Counted from the first letter of the stretch, positions 32,761-43,280 are shown. The stretch: 64,000 nucleotides of DNA from Prorocentrum cordatum (GCA_963575745.1 CAUYUJ010015715.1:143929-207928); one strand, 5' to 3'. The notes: a model not told the origin generated them from the sequence alone. A program made the numbers and translations.

Positions 32761-33645
32761 CGATGCATGGCGGATCGTCGGGCCCAGCTTCGGCTGTAAT
32801 GGGACTCGAATCGGGCGGTCCTCCCCTCCACCACCTCCTGGGGAGGTGTGAGCGGGTGGATTATTTCCCGAAGAGGATCCACCTGATCCTGGTGGAGCTC
32901 CACCTCCTCCGGCTGAGCCGCGGGGCGCGCCGCCACCAGTTCCCCCGCCGGCTGCGTCGGGAGGGTCAATATTGCCAGGTGTCTGGTCGGCGGATGATCC
33001 ACCGGCTGCCTGCTGTCCGACTCCAAGGCTGCCCAAGGAGGGCTGGTTGCCGTGCGAGGCTACCTGTTGGCTGGCCGAAGCGACTGTGTCGTTCGGTGCC
33101 TCCTCTGTCGCCCGCAGCTTCTTCTGCGGCGACTGCCCTTCGGCCTCTGGATCGAGGCCATCTTTGGCAAACCATTCATCAAGGTTCTGCGGTCTTTTCC
33201 AAGGGCGCTGCCTTTTGCGCCAGTGAATCGCCTGCTGAGGAGAAGTCTCCAAATAGATCGCTCTTGCAGTGGCAGTAAGAGCCTCCTCGACAACATGCAC
33301 TGGCGTATGAGACAAGCCTTTGACCACGGGAAGAGCGAACATCGCCCCCCGGCCGTCCCCGATGGCTGAGCCACGGGGAGGCTTTCGGGGAGAAGGGCCC
33401 CAGATGTTCACCCATACCTCAGGGGATCCTTCCGTCCAGTGATCTATCACTGGGACACTCGCGAAGTCTCCATAGATAGTCTCACACCGAACAGCTGGGC
33501 CGACGGTGGGACCGATGACCTCTCCTTTCTCGAGCGTTCGAACTGCGCGGCGAGACCCCCCTGGCGGGTCCGTGTGCACCTTTTCATCGGGATACGTCTG
33601 AAAGAACGTGCCGATGGGGATTTTGTCCAGGTCAGGGGGGGCGAC
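32737..33645 (-). pseudogene. Giant locus segment A: N-terminal segment
   Basis: Open from 33,645, just after an in-frame TAG at 33,646-33,648. It reads DKIPIGTFFQTYPDEKV, VIGPTVGPAVRCETIYGDFA, WTEGSPEVWVNIWGPSPRKP and YLETSPQQAIHWRKRQRPWK, then a long Gly/Ser/Pro-rich tail. A palindrome (CGGCTGAGCCG, 32,910) and a variant (TGGCTGAGCCA, 33,363) lie in linkers. No Met start is evident near the 5' edge. No known domain is seen. Confidence 0.45.
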
Positions 33646-33656
33646 CTAGCAAAAAG

Positions 33657-34832
33657 ATGAACAAAAAGAAAAAGCGCCCCAATAAGGGTAAACCCGTTGT
33701 GGCCGCCCCCGGCAAAGCCGCGGTGACACAAGCCCCCAGCATAGCCGCGGTGGCGAATGCGTCCGGCTTAGCCGTGGACGCAGGGAACACTACTCCTGTA
33801 ATGACCGAAAAAGGTTACAGCAGAAGCTCCGAGAAAACCATAACGATTGAACTCATAACTAAGAGAAGTTCGGATCGGGAAATGAAAACAATGTTTGACA
33901 TGGCGGATAGCGAAACTGAGTCAGATACTTCGATATTGCCGAAGAATACGGAAGATATTCCTGATCACAACCTTCTTCGTCCTCATCCTCCACCTGCTGC
34001 GGCTGCCGGCTTTCTAAGCAAAAAAGATACATGGACACAACAAGGACAGAGTTTGAAACGATGGCATTCCGTTCCGAAACCTGTTACGCTTATGCCCGCA
34101 ATCGGTGATTGTCCCGTCGACCCGGAAAAGTTAGATGGTAGGCGCCGCACCTATGCCGTTAATGCCCAGCAAGGTTTGACGGTTGACCGCATTGATAATT
34201 GGCGTGAAAAAGAGAGTAAATAGCATCACCCATTTGAACATAACTCGAATGGCGAATCCAGCGATGGCGGTTATTGCCCGAGTAGATGGACTGGATACAC
34301 AGAGTTCTGGATCCGAGAAGATTGCGCCCCGGCCACTCAGTGGACCGGGGAAAGGTTTTTGTTAGAATACTGTTGTGGCCCTCAGAGCAGGATAGGGGGC
34401 CCGAAAAATTTCGTCGATAACTTATGCAAGGTGATTCGATGCACTGAGTTGGAAGATAAGAGGACGGATGAGGGACTTAGACTAGCTTTGAACGAAATTA
34501 AAACGTTCAAGGGAAAACATATTACGCTGTGGGGTTCTATGCCTTGCACGGGAGGTTCTCCCTGGCAGTATGTGAACGAAGCGCATGATTTTCGTATTGG
34601 AAATCATAGAGCGATCCGTAGGCTTCGTGGTATTAGGACTGACTTCAGATACCTGTTTTGGAATTCCCGTGAGATTGCCCGCGCTGTGCACAAAGCGGGG
34701 GGCGTTGTTTGCATTGAGTGGCCTACCCAGTGCAATTATCGGAGAGACCCTCAGGTCAAAGACTTCGTGAGAGAGTTAGAGTTTGTTAAGACGGCATTGC
34801 ATGGATGTGCATATGGGTTAAATAAAGGATAG
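33657..34832 (+). pseudogene. Divergent plus-strand gene, part 1: methyltransferase-like
   Basis: The ATG lies about 10 bp from the opposing locus. A Lys-rich N-terminus and an Ala-rich linker with two hairpins (33,710, 33,764) lead to a TAG (34,221-34,223). The same frame continues HHPFEHNSNGESSDGGYC, EFWIREDCAPATQWTGERF, LLEYCCGPQSRIGG, ITLWGSMPCTGGSPWQYVN and GGVVCIEWPTQCNYRRD. The blocks E-Y-C-C-G-P, S-M-P-C-T-G-G and I-E-W-P have the order and spacing of the cofactor loop, Pro-Cys motif and ENV-like motif of cytosine-C5 methyltransferases. This is a structural analogy, not a confirmed family match. Confidence 0.45.
33764..33774. repeat. Palindrome in the plus-strand gene
   Basis: CGGCTTAGCCG encoding SGLAV. 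CGGCAAAGCCG lies at 33,710-33,720 and CGGCTCAGCCG at 35,418-35,428, so both divergent genes carry the motif. Confidence 0.8.
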
Positions 34833-34849
34833 CAAGGGTAATTCCATGA

Positions 34850-36091
34850 AAAAAGCCCTGGACGATAGCTTCTACCTCCTCTGACGTTGCGGAGGGACTC
34901 GAGCGCATATGCGACGGCGCACACGAGCATGTTGAGGCTAGAGGACGTGAGTGCAAGAGCGCAGAAGGTTACACGGATGCTTTTGCTAAGCAGGTCCATT
35001 TTGTCATTGCTCGTGCTGCAGAGAGATCTGTGTCGTCTCGTCGTCGTCCTATCCCCTCCTCTGATCATGTTTGTGCCGCTGCCGTTTCGTCTCTAGAGCT
35101 TGCGCGGGCTGCCCCGCGGCCGGCCCCCTTTCGGATCGAGTGGTCACCTTGCGGTGACTACTCGAGCCTTGCCTGCCGCGGCTCCCGCGCGCCCGAGAGA
35201 GCATCGACCAAACCCATGTGTCGACCGCTGGCCGACCCAGCGTTTAAGCCGTCGGGGGAGGACGTTGTTTCGATCTGCTCAGACGATATCATAGACGACC
35301 TCGTCTCCGACTCAGTCGAGGCGGAAAACCCAGGGAGAGAGATCAAAGAGAGTGCTCCTCCCGCCACAATTCGAAAGGCCACCCCACCGGCTCAGTCGAG
35401 CGGGGAGGCTTGCCCACCGGCTCAGCCGGGCGGGATAGGGGTTAGCGACTTCAGCCCGAATGATGTCATATCCGATGTGGATATCGAGATGGAAGCTGGT
35501 GTTGAGATTCGTGGTGAAGAGATAATTGCTCGTAAAAGGGCAGCAGAGGCAGCCTTCCAAGATGGTCAGCCCGCGAAGAAAGCAGTCAACCCCGGTACAG
35601 GAGACATCGACTCCTGGAAAGAAAGACCGACCTTTCGATGTTTTCCGGACAAATTGAGAGAGTGGTCCCGATTGGTGCCTACCGGGGCAATCAAATTTGC
35701 ACCTAAGAAAGGGTGGGGTTGGCGCTACACGATGTGGAGGCATGACATACTGTATATGCGGAGCGACAAAGTCGTGACCTGGTGGAAATCGGGGCCCCAT
35801 TTCGCGCGGTGGCCTGGGGCTGGCCCGGCCCCGTTGGTGGAGGTGGACCTGTCTTCTTTCGCGGGCTCCTCTCAGCGCCGCCCTCTTGCCGAAGGGCGCC
35901 CGCAACTGCGCCCGTCTCTCGGCGGCCGCCAGTCCAATCTTTATGCAGGCTCTGGTGGTTTCGACCTGGATCGCGGCGATGTCTTTTTCGGCGGCGCGGG
36001 AGTGAATCCGTTCAGCCCTGCCTTGGAACCGATCGGAATGGGCGACCGTGACTGCGCTATTAGCCAGCGCTGGGCATGCAGCGGCTTCTGA
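34850..36091 (+). pseudogene. Divergent plus-strand gene, part 2
   Basis: After a frameshift near 34,840 the frame reads KPWTIASTSSDVAEGLERIC, DGAHEHVEARGRECKSAEGY and TDAFAKQVHFVIARAAERS, a natural continuation of part 1 (Cys/His-containing). A disordered region with three further short palindromes (35,308, 35,418, 35,764) follows, then CFPDKLREWSRLVPTGA and GWGWRYTMWRHDILYMRSD. Past about 35,800 the reading becomes unconvincing and overlaps sequence that may belong to the second LINE on the other strand. Confidence 0.45.
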
Positions 36092-36447
36092 CGATGAGCC
36101 ATCGATGCGCCGGGCCAGCTCGGCACTGCTGCGCCAGGCCGCCCGCGCGGCCTGCCCGGCCAGGAAGAGCTGCGACATCGCGTCGTCAACGTTGGTTACG
36201 GATATCTTCTTCAACGCGAGAGGGGCTGCCTCAACCGTCGACCCCTCGATCCGCAATGAGTTTCGGGGAGGGGCTCCTCCCAGGGGCGCGAGCCCCGCGC
36301 TGGGCGATCTTCTCCAACGTCGCGGCGTAGCCGGGTCTGCTGCACATCTCCGCCGGGAAGTTCTGCTCAGAGCGAGGGCGCTGCAATCGGTGCTGGGTGA
36401 CGGTCTTAAGGGCTGCGTAGTCCGAGATGCCGCGGTCGCGACGCTGC

Positions 36448-37215
36448 TCAGGAGCTCTGACCGCCGTGCCTTCGATGCTCATCTGACTGATCACCCATGC
36501 AGGCGTCGCCTTGACAGGCCCCCCGTGTCTTTCCAGAAGTGAGTCGGGTCATCCGCTGTGGGCTCAACCAATTCGTCCAGGACCTGTTCCCACCGGGTGA
36601 TGTGGCACTTCTGGCTATTAAGCGATTGCTGTTGGAGCTGTCAGGCCGGCTGTCGGAGATCGAAGCGGGCGAGAGCTGGAAAGTCCATATCGGCCGCGAT
36701 GATGAACGGCCTCCTGCTGGGCGCCGCTTGCGCTCGAGCGTCGGTAGCCAAGGCCTTCGTGATGACGTGGATCTGGCGCAGGAGACACTGCGGTTGCGAG
36801 CGTTGTAGACGCGTGGCCCCGCGCCCCCCGCTGCGACGCAGACCTTCAGTGCGCTGCCCTTGGCGTAGACGACCGCCTTGGCCGAGCTGGCCGCAGCTTC
36901 GGAGAGCGGCGTCGCTGCGGCGACGCCCCCCTTCTTGCGCCCATCCGCCAGGTCGAAGAAGGGGCCGGGAATTTCCCAGCGCGGCAGAATCTTCTCCATG
37001 AAAACCTCGATATGCCGCCTGCTCTGGCGGGCCTCCTGGAGAGCTGCGATGGCGCGGGGCAGGTCGCATTGCCGTGGGTGGTCAGCCATCTCGAGCGCCA
37101 TGCCACCTCTCCACCGCAGCAGTGCACGGGCGTTCCAGGTCACGAGCGAAATTTTTTTTTCGCAACGGAAGTCGCTGTCGACCCGAGGTACACCTCGTGC
37201 TGCAACTGCAGAAAT
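36448..37215 (-). pseudogene. Endonuclease of second LINE
   Basis: KISLVTWNARALLRW is the N-terminal EEP strand, AIAALQEARQSRRHIEVFM holds the catalytic Glu, KGGVAAATPL follows, and in a shifted frame PFIIAADMDFPALARF takes the place of the usual GDFN block. The frame changes near 36,790. Upstream coding sequence (37,216-37,551) does not resemble EEP. Confidence 0.7.
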
Positions 37216-37244
37216 CTGCAAAAGGCCCCACTCTGGTTGGGCGC

Positions 37245-38485
37245 CTACGCACACGATGGGGTGGATGAGGTCGCGCATGCGCCCCCGTTTGCGTCCTTTC
37301 TGGTCCGGGCCCTTGTCGTTCCAGAAGACGGCGTTGGACCCGCGCCCTGGGCATGGCTGGAGGCGGAACAGAGGCGCCCGCCCCCCGCCCCTTGCTGACC
37401 CACCCGCTGCCCCGGGCGAAAAGAAGGAATTGAAGTGCGTGGGAACGCCTCGCGGAGAGTCGCCAGCGCCCGCCTGCCCCGGATATCTGTGCGTATTTGG
37501 CACAGCGATTCTCTGGGCCAATGTGGTGCTGGCACTGGGAATCGCACCCACCCGTCCTCGTTCTTAAGCGCGCTGGGCGCCTGATGGACACGCCGCGCGG
37601 CGATGCCAGCAGCTCCTGTGAACTGAACCGCGAAGAGCTTCGACTGTAGTTCCCCTTCAACGCGGTACGTGCCGACTAAGTCCGCGCCCTTAAGCTGGGA
37701 GTCGAGCGACTGGGCAGCGGCGTCTCGAATGACGAGGGCGGACGCTGTGACTATGAGGATAGTCGGGTCGACCTTTTGAAGCTCCGATCTGCAGGCTTGG
37801 GGCGCTGTGGAGCGCGGCTGGCGAGGGCCAGGTCCATGCGGAACTGCTCCGCATTTGCAGTTAGATGTCGCTGAGCTGCTTATCGTGATCTTCGAGCTTG
37901 CTGCCGTGCTCGCTGAGCTTGGCTGTCGAGCTGGCTCTGGATGCGCTTTTCGAAATCTTTGAGCTCGGGCTTGGCGCGCGCTGTTGCTGCCGCTGCTGCT
38001 GCTGGTTCTTCTCCGGGAGCCGCTTTGATAGAGTCCTTGAGCCGCTTGAGTGCCTCGTCGATGGGGGCCGCCGCCGCGCGCGTTGCCGCCGCTGCCGCGC
38101 TGGCGAAGGCGAGCGCGCACTCTTGTCTGAACTGGCCAAGGGGTTCACAGGTCTCGATGCTGACGACTTCCCGCGCGTGGTCATCAGAGCAGGTCTCCTG
38201 CGCGAAATCCTCGGAAACGTCGCCGTCGCCGCCGACACCTCGACCTGTTGTAGGCCTCGCCACCGCGGCGGGGACCACCAGCGCAATGAACATCAGCCAT
38301 CGATGTATTGTTCTTGGTGCCCACAACCTTCTTGGACTTGCGAGCTCCATCTGGCATGGGCCTGCCCCCATAGCGCAACAGCGGCTCTGGTGAGGGCGCC
38401 GACCACCGCGCTGAGTGCGCGGCCGACGGAATCCCCGACAGTGGTGTAAATGGACGGGAGCAGGCCGCGGACTAGCGGTATCCAC
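37245..38485 (-). pseudogene. ORF1 of second LINE
   Basis: The N-terminus contains a hydrophobic stretch (IHRWLMFIALVVPAAVA) and then Ala/Lys-rich coiled-coil-like sequence (KPELKDFEKRIQSQLDSQAQ). After frameshifts it reads DPTILIVTASALVIRDAA, TYRVEGELQSKLFAVQFTG and ARRVHQAPSALKNEDGW, a small alpha/beta domain positioned as in LINE ORF1 proteins. Confidence 0.55.
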
Positions 38486-38544
38486 TTAGTTCCCAGTGGA
38501 ACACATGATACAACGTCGCGACAGGGGGGCCCTCCGAAATCGCT

Positions 38545-38930
38545 CTGCGCCCCCCCCCCCCCCCCATTGGGATAGTTTGCTATGGGCCTCGCCTTTGAAA
38601 ATCCTCCCAGTTGGACTCATTCTCATGAGGCTCTCAACTGGGATTCGTGATCATGCGCCCTCCGAGTGGACTCCTTCTCATGGGCCCCCGAAGTGGGATT
38701 CCTTCTCACGGGCCCCTCTTTGGGGATCCTTCTCATGGGGCCCCCAACGGGGATTTGTTCTCATTGGCCCTCCAATGTTGATTCCCTCTCGTGGGGGCAC
38801 CACAATTGGGACTACTTCTCGCGGGGCTCCCGATCGGGACTCCATCTCGTGGAGCCCGCAATGGGGGCTCTTCCTCGCGGGCCCCCCAGATCAGATAGTC
38901 TCCTTCTCACGGGGAGCGGCGCCCAATCGC
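38545..38930. repeat. Poly-C plus ~37-bp tandem repeat
   Basis: A run of about 19 C (38,548-38,566) is followed by about ten units containing TTCTCATGGGGCCCCCAA and GGGGATTCCTT. It is non-coding. Confidence 0.8.
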
Positions 38931-39470
38931 GCAACGAAAAATCGAGACGGCAACTCTGCGCGCGCGGCTACATGGCCGACACGAATACCCCCAAAAAGCG
39001 AAGGGCGATGTTTGGAGGATCTTCGTTGGACCATTCAAAAATAGAGGCGGGGGGATTTTGGAGGATTTTCACCGATTTCGCAGACCTACAGAACTCAGCG
39101 GTCAGCGAAAATATGAAAGCAGTGCCCGATCGCGCGCCCAGCCATCCCAGCCGCGGAGCGAGGTCCCCGCCGGGGCGACGCAACTGCGCCACCCCCGCGC
39201 GGGATCCCCGCCAGCGCAGGCAGTGCCTAGGGCCTAGAGGCGCAGCGAGGCGGCACCCCCGTCGCTGAGCGAGACTCCCTACCAATCGCGGAGCGAGACC
39301 CTCGCGGATGCGACGCATGACAGCCTGGCCGCGCCGGCGTGGATGAGCAGAAAGATTCATCCCCGCGGGCGTGGGCAAGGCAGGCGCGGGGGGGAGGGCT
39401 GGGATCCAGGTGGTGCGATCGCGGACTTGAGCCTTATGAGGTGGTGGGATGCGCGCGTGCGATTTCAAGC
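38931..39470. other. Interval without recognisable gene
   Basis: GC-rich unique sequence with several GCAGCGAGGC-like words. The minus-strand ORF across 38,968-39,573 is mostly Arg-rich low complexity and is not supported as a gene. Confidence 0.5.
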
Positions 39471-39655
39471 ATGTTCCCCCACCCCTCCTGCTCCTCTCAC
39501 CCTCCTCCCCTTTCCTTATACTCCTCCTCCTCCTCCTCCTCCTTTTCCTCGTCGTCCTCCTCCTCCTCGACACTCGGCCCTCGACTCTGATGAAAGTGAA
39601 GTTCGGTGACGAACGTTGCCCTCCTCCTCCTCCTCCTCCTCCTCCATTCCTCTTC
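39471..39655. repeat. TCC-rich tracts
   Basis: Two CCT/TCC tracts (39,520-39,570 and 39,620-39,655) separated by about 50 bp of unique sequence. Confidence 0.85.
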
Positions 39656-39759
39656 CTTGTAAATGATTTCTCCCTGTCGCACGCCGAAGCAAATTTTTAG
39701 GGCGGTCCGGGCGTTCCGCTTGAGACTTTACCGTTTATGATTCTGAAGCTTGAAAGTTG

Positions 39760-40000
39760 ACAACAGCTTCACAGATGGAGGGCGGGTGGTTTTCAAAATG
39801 TGGCTCTCGCCGTAGCGCGGCGGACATTCGTTAAACATTTGCAGGGGTTTCACGGATTGAGGGCGGGTGGTTTTCAAAATGTGGCTCTCGCCTTAGCGTG
39901 GCGCACATTCGTTTTAAATGTTGCAATATTTGTTCGGATTGAGGGCGGTTCCTTTTCTTAAAATGTGGCTTTCGCCTTAGCGACGTGCACATCCAAAGTT
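39760..40000. repeat. ~88-bp satellite, copy 1
   Basis: Three units share TTCACGGATTGAGGGCGG, TTTTCAAAATGTGGCTCTCG and CCTTAGCG. The same family forms 62,050-62,900. Downstream, 40,060-40,230 matches 62,840-62,910 in part (GAAGTCCCA, GGACTGTCAAGACGCAAC-like words), so the shared unit extends past the satellite. Confidence 0.8.
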
Positions 40001-40315
40001 TCACGGATTTCCATCATCAACGTACCAAACTGGTGTTTCGAGAAGATTCCGGATTATGCGGGTGCATCAAATATGTTGATTCATTGTGGTGAAGTCCCAA
40101 GAATGGGTTTCTGGCACGATTCAGGACTGTCAAGACGCAACATTCGGGTTCATCCGTGGCGTCGTAATCCCGAGAACAATGTTTTGGGGTCTTCAAACGA
40201 CTGTCTTCGAACGAGGCAGTTCCCTCAATGACAATGAACCGTTGTAGGGACCTATGAAGAGGGACCTCGAAGGGAGAATTTATTCCAACATCGTTGATGA
40301 TTCATAGGTTTACAC

Positions 40316-40610
40316 TGGTCCTCCTCCTCCTCCTCCTCCTCCGCATGCTCCTCCTCTTCGTCCTCCTGCTCCTCCTGCTCCTCCTGCTCGTCCTCCTCCA
40401 TTCCCTCCTGCTCGTCCTCCTCCTTTTCCTCCTTTTCCTCCTGCTCCTCCTCCTCCTCCTCCCCCTCCAACCTTCCTCCTCCTCCTCCTCCTCCTCCTCC
40501 TCCTCCTCCCTTCCTCCTCCTCCACCTCTACCTCCTCCTCCTCCTCCTCCTCCTCCTGCTCCCCCTCTTCCTCCTCGTCCCCGTCCTCATCAATTCCGCC
40601 TCAAGCTGTT
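40316..40610. repeat. TCC/TGC-rich tract
   Basis: About 290 bp of CTCCTCCTCCTGCTCCTC, giving artefactual poly-Leu or poly-Ser frames. 40,611-41,035 holds GC-rich DNA without a gene I can identify. Confidence 0.9.
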
Positions 40611-41039
40611 CCTCCACCTCGACCTTCCTCCTCGCCCCCCCATCCATTTGCCCTCGAGCGTAGCCCTCGATGTGTTAACCCTCCTCTTACCCTCCTTCCC
40701 CTCCTTCCCCCGTCCCTTATTTCCGAGCACGGCGGCGACGGGGTGGCCCCCTCAGTCCTGCCAGGGCAGCGCGGGCTCGTCGCCCATCCCCGGCGGGCAC
40801 ATCCGCCCCCGCGGCCGGGGGAGCGATGGGCGGCCCGGAGCGGCTTCGGGCGGCGGGGGGTCAAGGAGGCTGTGCACATGGAGTCCGGTCTGGGCTCAAA
40901 TTCTTAATCCTTAGATTCTTGCGACAAGTTCAAAGAGTCAAAAAGTTGATGACCAGGTGGCTGCAAAGTCGAAAAGTCGAAAAGTCGATCAGCACGGCTG
41001 AAAAGTTTAAAACTTGAAAACTTGAAAAATCGAACAGTT

Positions 41040-43280
41040 TTCGCACTGGGCCTCTGGGGTTTTCGCATGGTGTAGGGCCTCCTTGGGCCCCTCAGGGCGG
41101 GAGTTCTCGCATGGTGTAGGGCCCCTGGTTTTTTGTTGCATGGCGTCGGGCCTCCCAAGACCTCCCCGGGCGGGAGTTTTCGTGTGGTGTAGGGCCTTCC
41201 CGGCCCTCCTTCCAAGGCGACAGTTTTCGCGTGTCGGGATTCCAGGGGCCTCCCAGGGCGGTAGTTTTCGCATGGTGTCGGGCCTCCGGGGGGTTCACAT
41301 GGTGTCGGGATCACCCGGGTGACTCCAACCTAAGACCCATGGAGGCCCAACCGGAAAGAAAAAAAATGGGGCGCGCCGAAGAACCCAGGGGGTCCGGTTT
41401 CCGCGGAGGAAAGAAAAAAACCCTGGCGATGGGGTTCGAGCACGGGGGTTACCCCCCCTCAAATTCCGGAAGAGGAATGAACTCCCAGCCGCGGGGGTGC
41501 CCGCGCGAGGGGTCCCACCCCCCCAAGCGCAACCAGAGGAAGAAAAGCGTGAGAGCCGAGACTGTAAGTGCAATGCAACAACACCTTAATCGCGGTTGCA
41601 ATTTGTATTAGTACGGGAACAACTGAATTACAGCCGGTGAGGTTTGAGTTCTAGGGGGCACAATTTTATCAGCTGTAATATGATACCAGCTGCACTCGAA
41701 TATTTGCACGGCAGGACAACGTGCTCTCTAGGAACAACTGCGCGATAGGACATGATAGTACCAGTTGTACTCAAGTGCGAGTTGTACGGTAGTCGGAGGG
41801 GTTCAGGGGTTCCAACGGCAACGCGCGCGGGGAAGAAGGAAAGAAATCTATGCGCCGCCAGGGGTCCCGGGTTTAACGGGTCGCCGCGAAGGTTGACCCC
41901 CCGCGGAAAGAAGAAAAGAAATCCGGCCGGGGGGTTGGGGGGTTGAGGGATGAGTCACGGGGGCGATGTGTCGGGCCTCCAGGTGGATCCTGGGGCGTGA
42001 GTTTTCGCATGGTGTAAGGTCTCCGGGGGTTTTCGCATGGTGTAGGGCCTCCCCGGACCTTCCAGTGCCAGGGCGTGAGTTTTCGCGTGGTGTAGGTCCT
42101 CCGTGGGTTTTCGCATGGTGTAGGGTCTCCCCAGGCCTCCCGGGGCGGGTGTTTTACTCATGGTGCAGGGCCTCCCCGGGCCTCCCAGGGCGGGAGTTTT
42201 CGCATGGTGTAGGGCCTCGAATGGCTTTTACACGGTGTCTTGCCTCCCAGGGCGTCCCCGGGCGGGAGTTTCCGCATGGTGTAGGGCCTCCCCGGGCCTC
42301 CCCGCACGGCGTGAGTTTTCGCATGGTGTCGGGCTTCCTGGGGCCTCCCAGGGCGAGGGTTTTCGCATGTCGTCGGGCGTCGGGGGCCTCCCAGGGCGAG
42401 AGTCTTCGCATGACATGTCAGGGCTCTGGGAGTTCTCGCATGGCGTCGGGCCTCTGGGGGCACACCGTGGCGTGAGTTGTCGTATGGCATATGGTCTCCT
42501 AGGACTCCTCTCCTTCTCCGCCTCCTCCTCCTTCTCCTCCTCTTCCTCCTCCTCCTCCTACCCCTCCTCCCCCTCCTCCCCCTCCTCCTCCCCCTCCTCC
42601 TCCCCCTCCTTCTCCTCCTCCTCCTCCTTCTCCTCTTGCGTGGTGTAGGGCCTCCTAGGACTCCCAGGGCGGGAATTTTCACATGGTGTACGGCACCTGC
42701 GGGCTTTTTCTGGTGTCGGGCCTCCGAGGGCCTCCCTGGGAAAGGGTTTTCGCATGGTGCAGGGCTTCCCCGGGCCTCCCAAGGCGGGAGTTTTCGCATG
42801 GCGTAGGGCCTCTGAGGTTTTTGCACTGTGTCGGGCCTCCCAAGGCCTCCCCGTGCGAGAATTTTCGCATGGTGTAGGGCCTCCCCGGGCCTCCTCCCAA
42901 GGCGTCAGTTTTCGCATGGTGTCAAGCTTCCTGGGGCCTCACAGGGAAAGGATTCTCGCATGGCGTCGGGCCTACAGGGGCCTCCCAGGGCGAGAGTTTT
43001 CGCATGGTGTCAGGCCTCCTCGAGCGTCCTGGAAGGTCCTGGGGCCTCGGAGGCCCTACACCATGCGAAAACTCCCGCCCCGGGAAAGTTCACAGAAGCC
43101 CTACACCATGCGAAAACTCCTGTCCCGGGAAGGCCCCCAGAGGCTCTACACCATGCGAAAACTCGCGCCCCCGGGAGTCCACCAGAGGCCCTACACCACG
43201 CGGAAAGCACCCAAAGGCCCTAAGCCATGCGAAAATTCCTGCCCAGGAGGCCACCGGAGGCCCTGCACCAGGCGAAAACC
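41040..43280. repeat. ~42-bp tandem array (TTTTCGCATGGTGTAGGGCC)
   Basis: About 40 units contain GGCGGGAGTTTTCGCATGG and TGTAGGGCCTCCCCGG. To about 43,020 they run in one orientation; from 43,040 to 43,280 the complementary form (CCCTACACCATGCGAAAACT) runs on. The array is interrupted by a TIR element (41,310-41,967) and by a TCC tract (42,500-42,635). Confidence 0.9.
41310..41967. mobile_element. TIR element with 8-bp duplication, copy 1
   Basis: Begins ATCACCCGGGTGACTC and ends GAGTCACGGGGGCGAT, imperfect 16-bp terminal inverted repeats. GTGTCGGG flanks both ends (41,302-41,309 and 41,968-41,975) within the tandem array. An 8-bp duplication is the hAT class signature (P and Merlin also make 8-9 bp). 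No transposase frame is present, so it is non-autonomous. Compared with copy 2 it carries an extra ~90 bp near 41,575-41,665. Confidence 0.85.

Larger units (their letters stand above)
36100..38485 (-). mobile_element. Second LINE, 5' part only
   Basis: The minus strand carries ORF1 then an EEP endonuclease then linker-like sequence (YAALKTVTQHRLQRPRSEQN), with no RT. The plus-strand gene of the giant locus meets it tail to tail near 36,050. Multiple frameshifts are present. No spliced leader is visible upstream of it. Confidence 0.7.

Noticed and set aside
24212-33645. Bacterial contamination or polycistronic operon
   Set aside because: No ribosome-binding sites or Met starts follow the stops, reading continues directly through them, and both flanks are dinoflagellate-type repeats without an obvious junction.
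35800-36256. 314-codon minus-strand ORF opposite the plus-strand gene as a separate gene
   Set aside because: Most of it is the antisense shadow of the plus-strand gene; only the part above about 36,050 may belong to the second LINE.
41040-43280. CRISPR array
   Set aside because: Units of about 42 bp are contiguous and diverged, without constant repeats separated by unique spacers, and the genome is eukaryotic.
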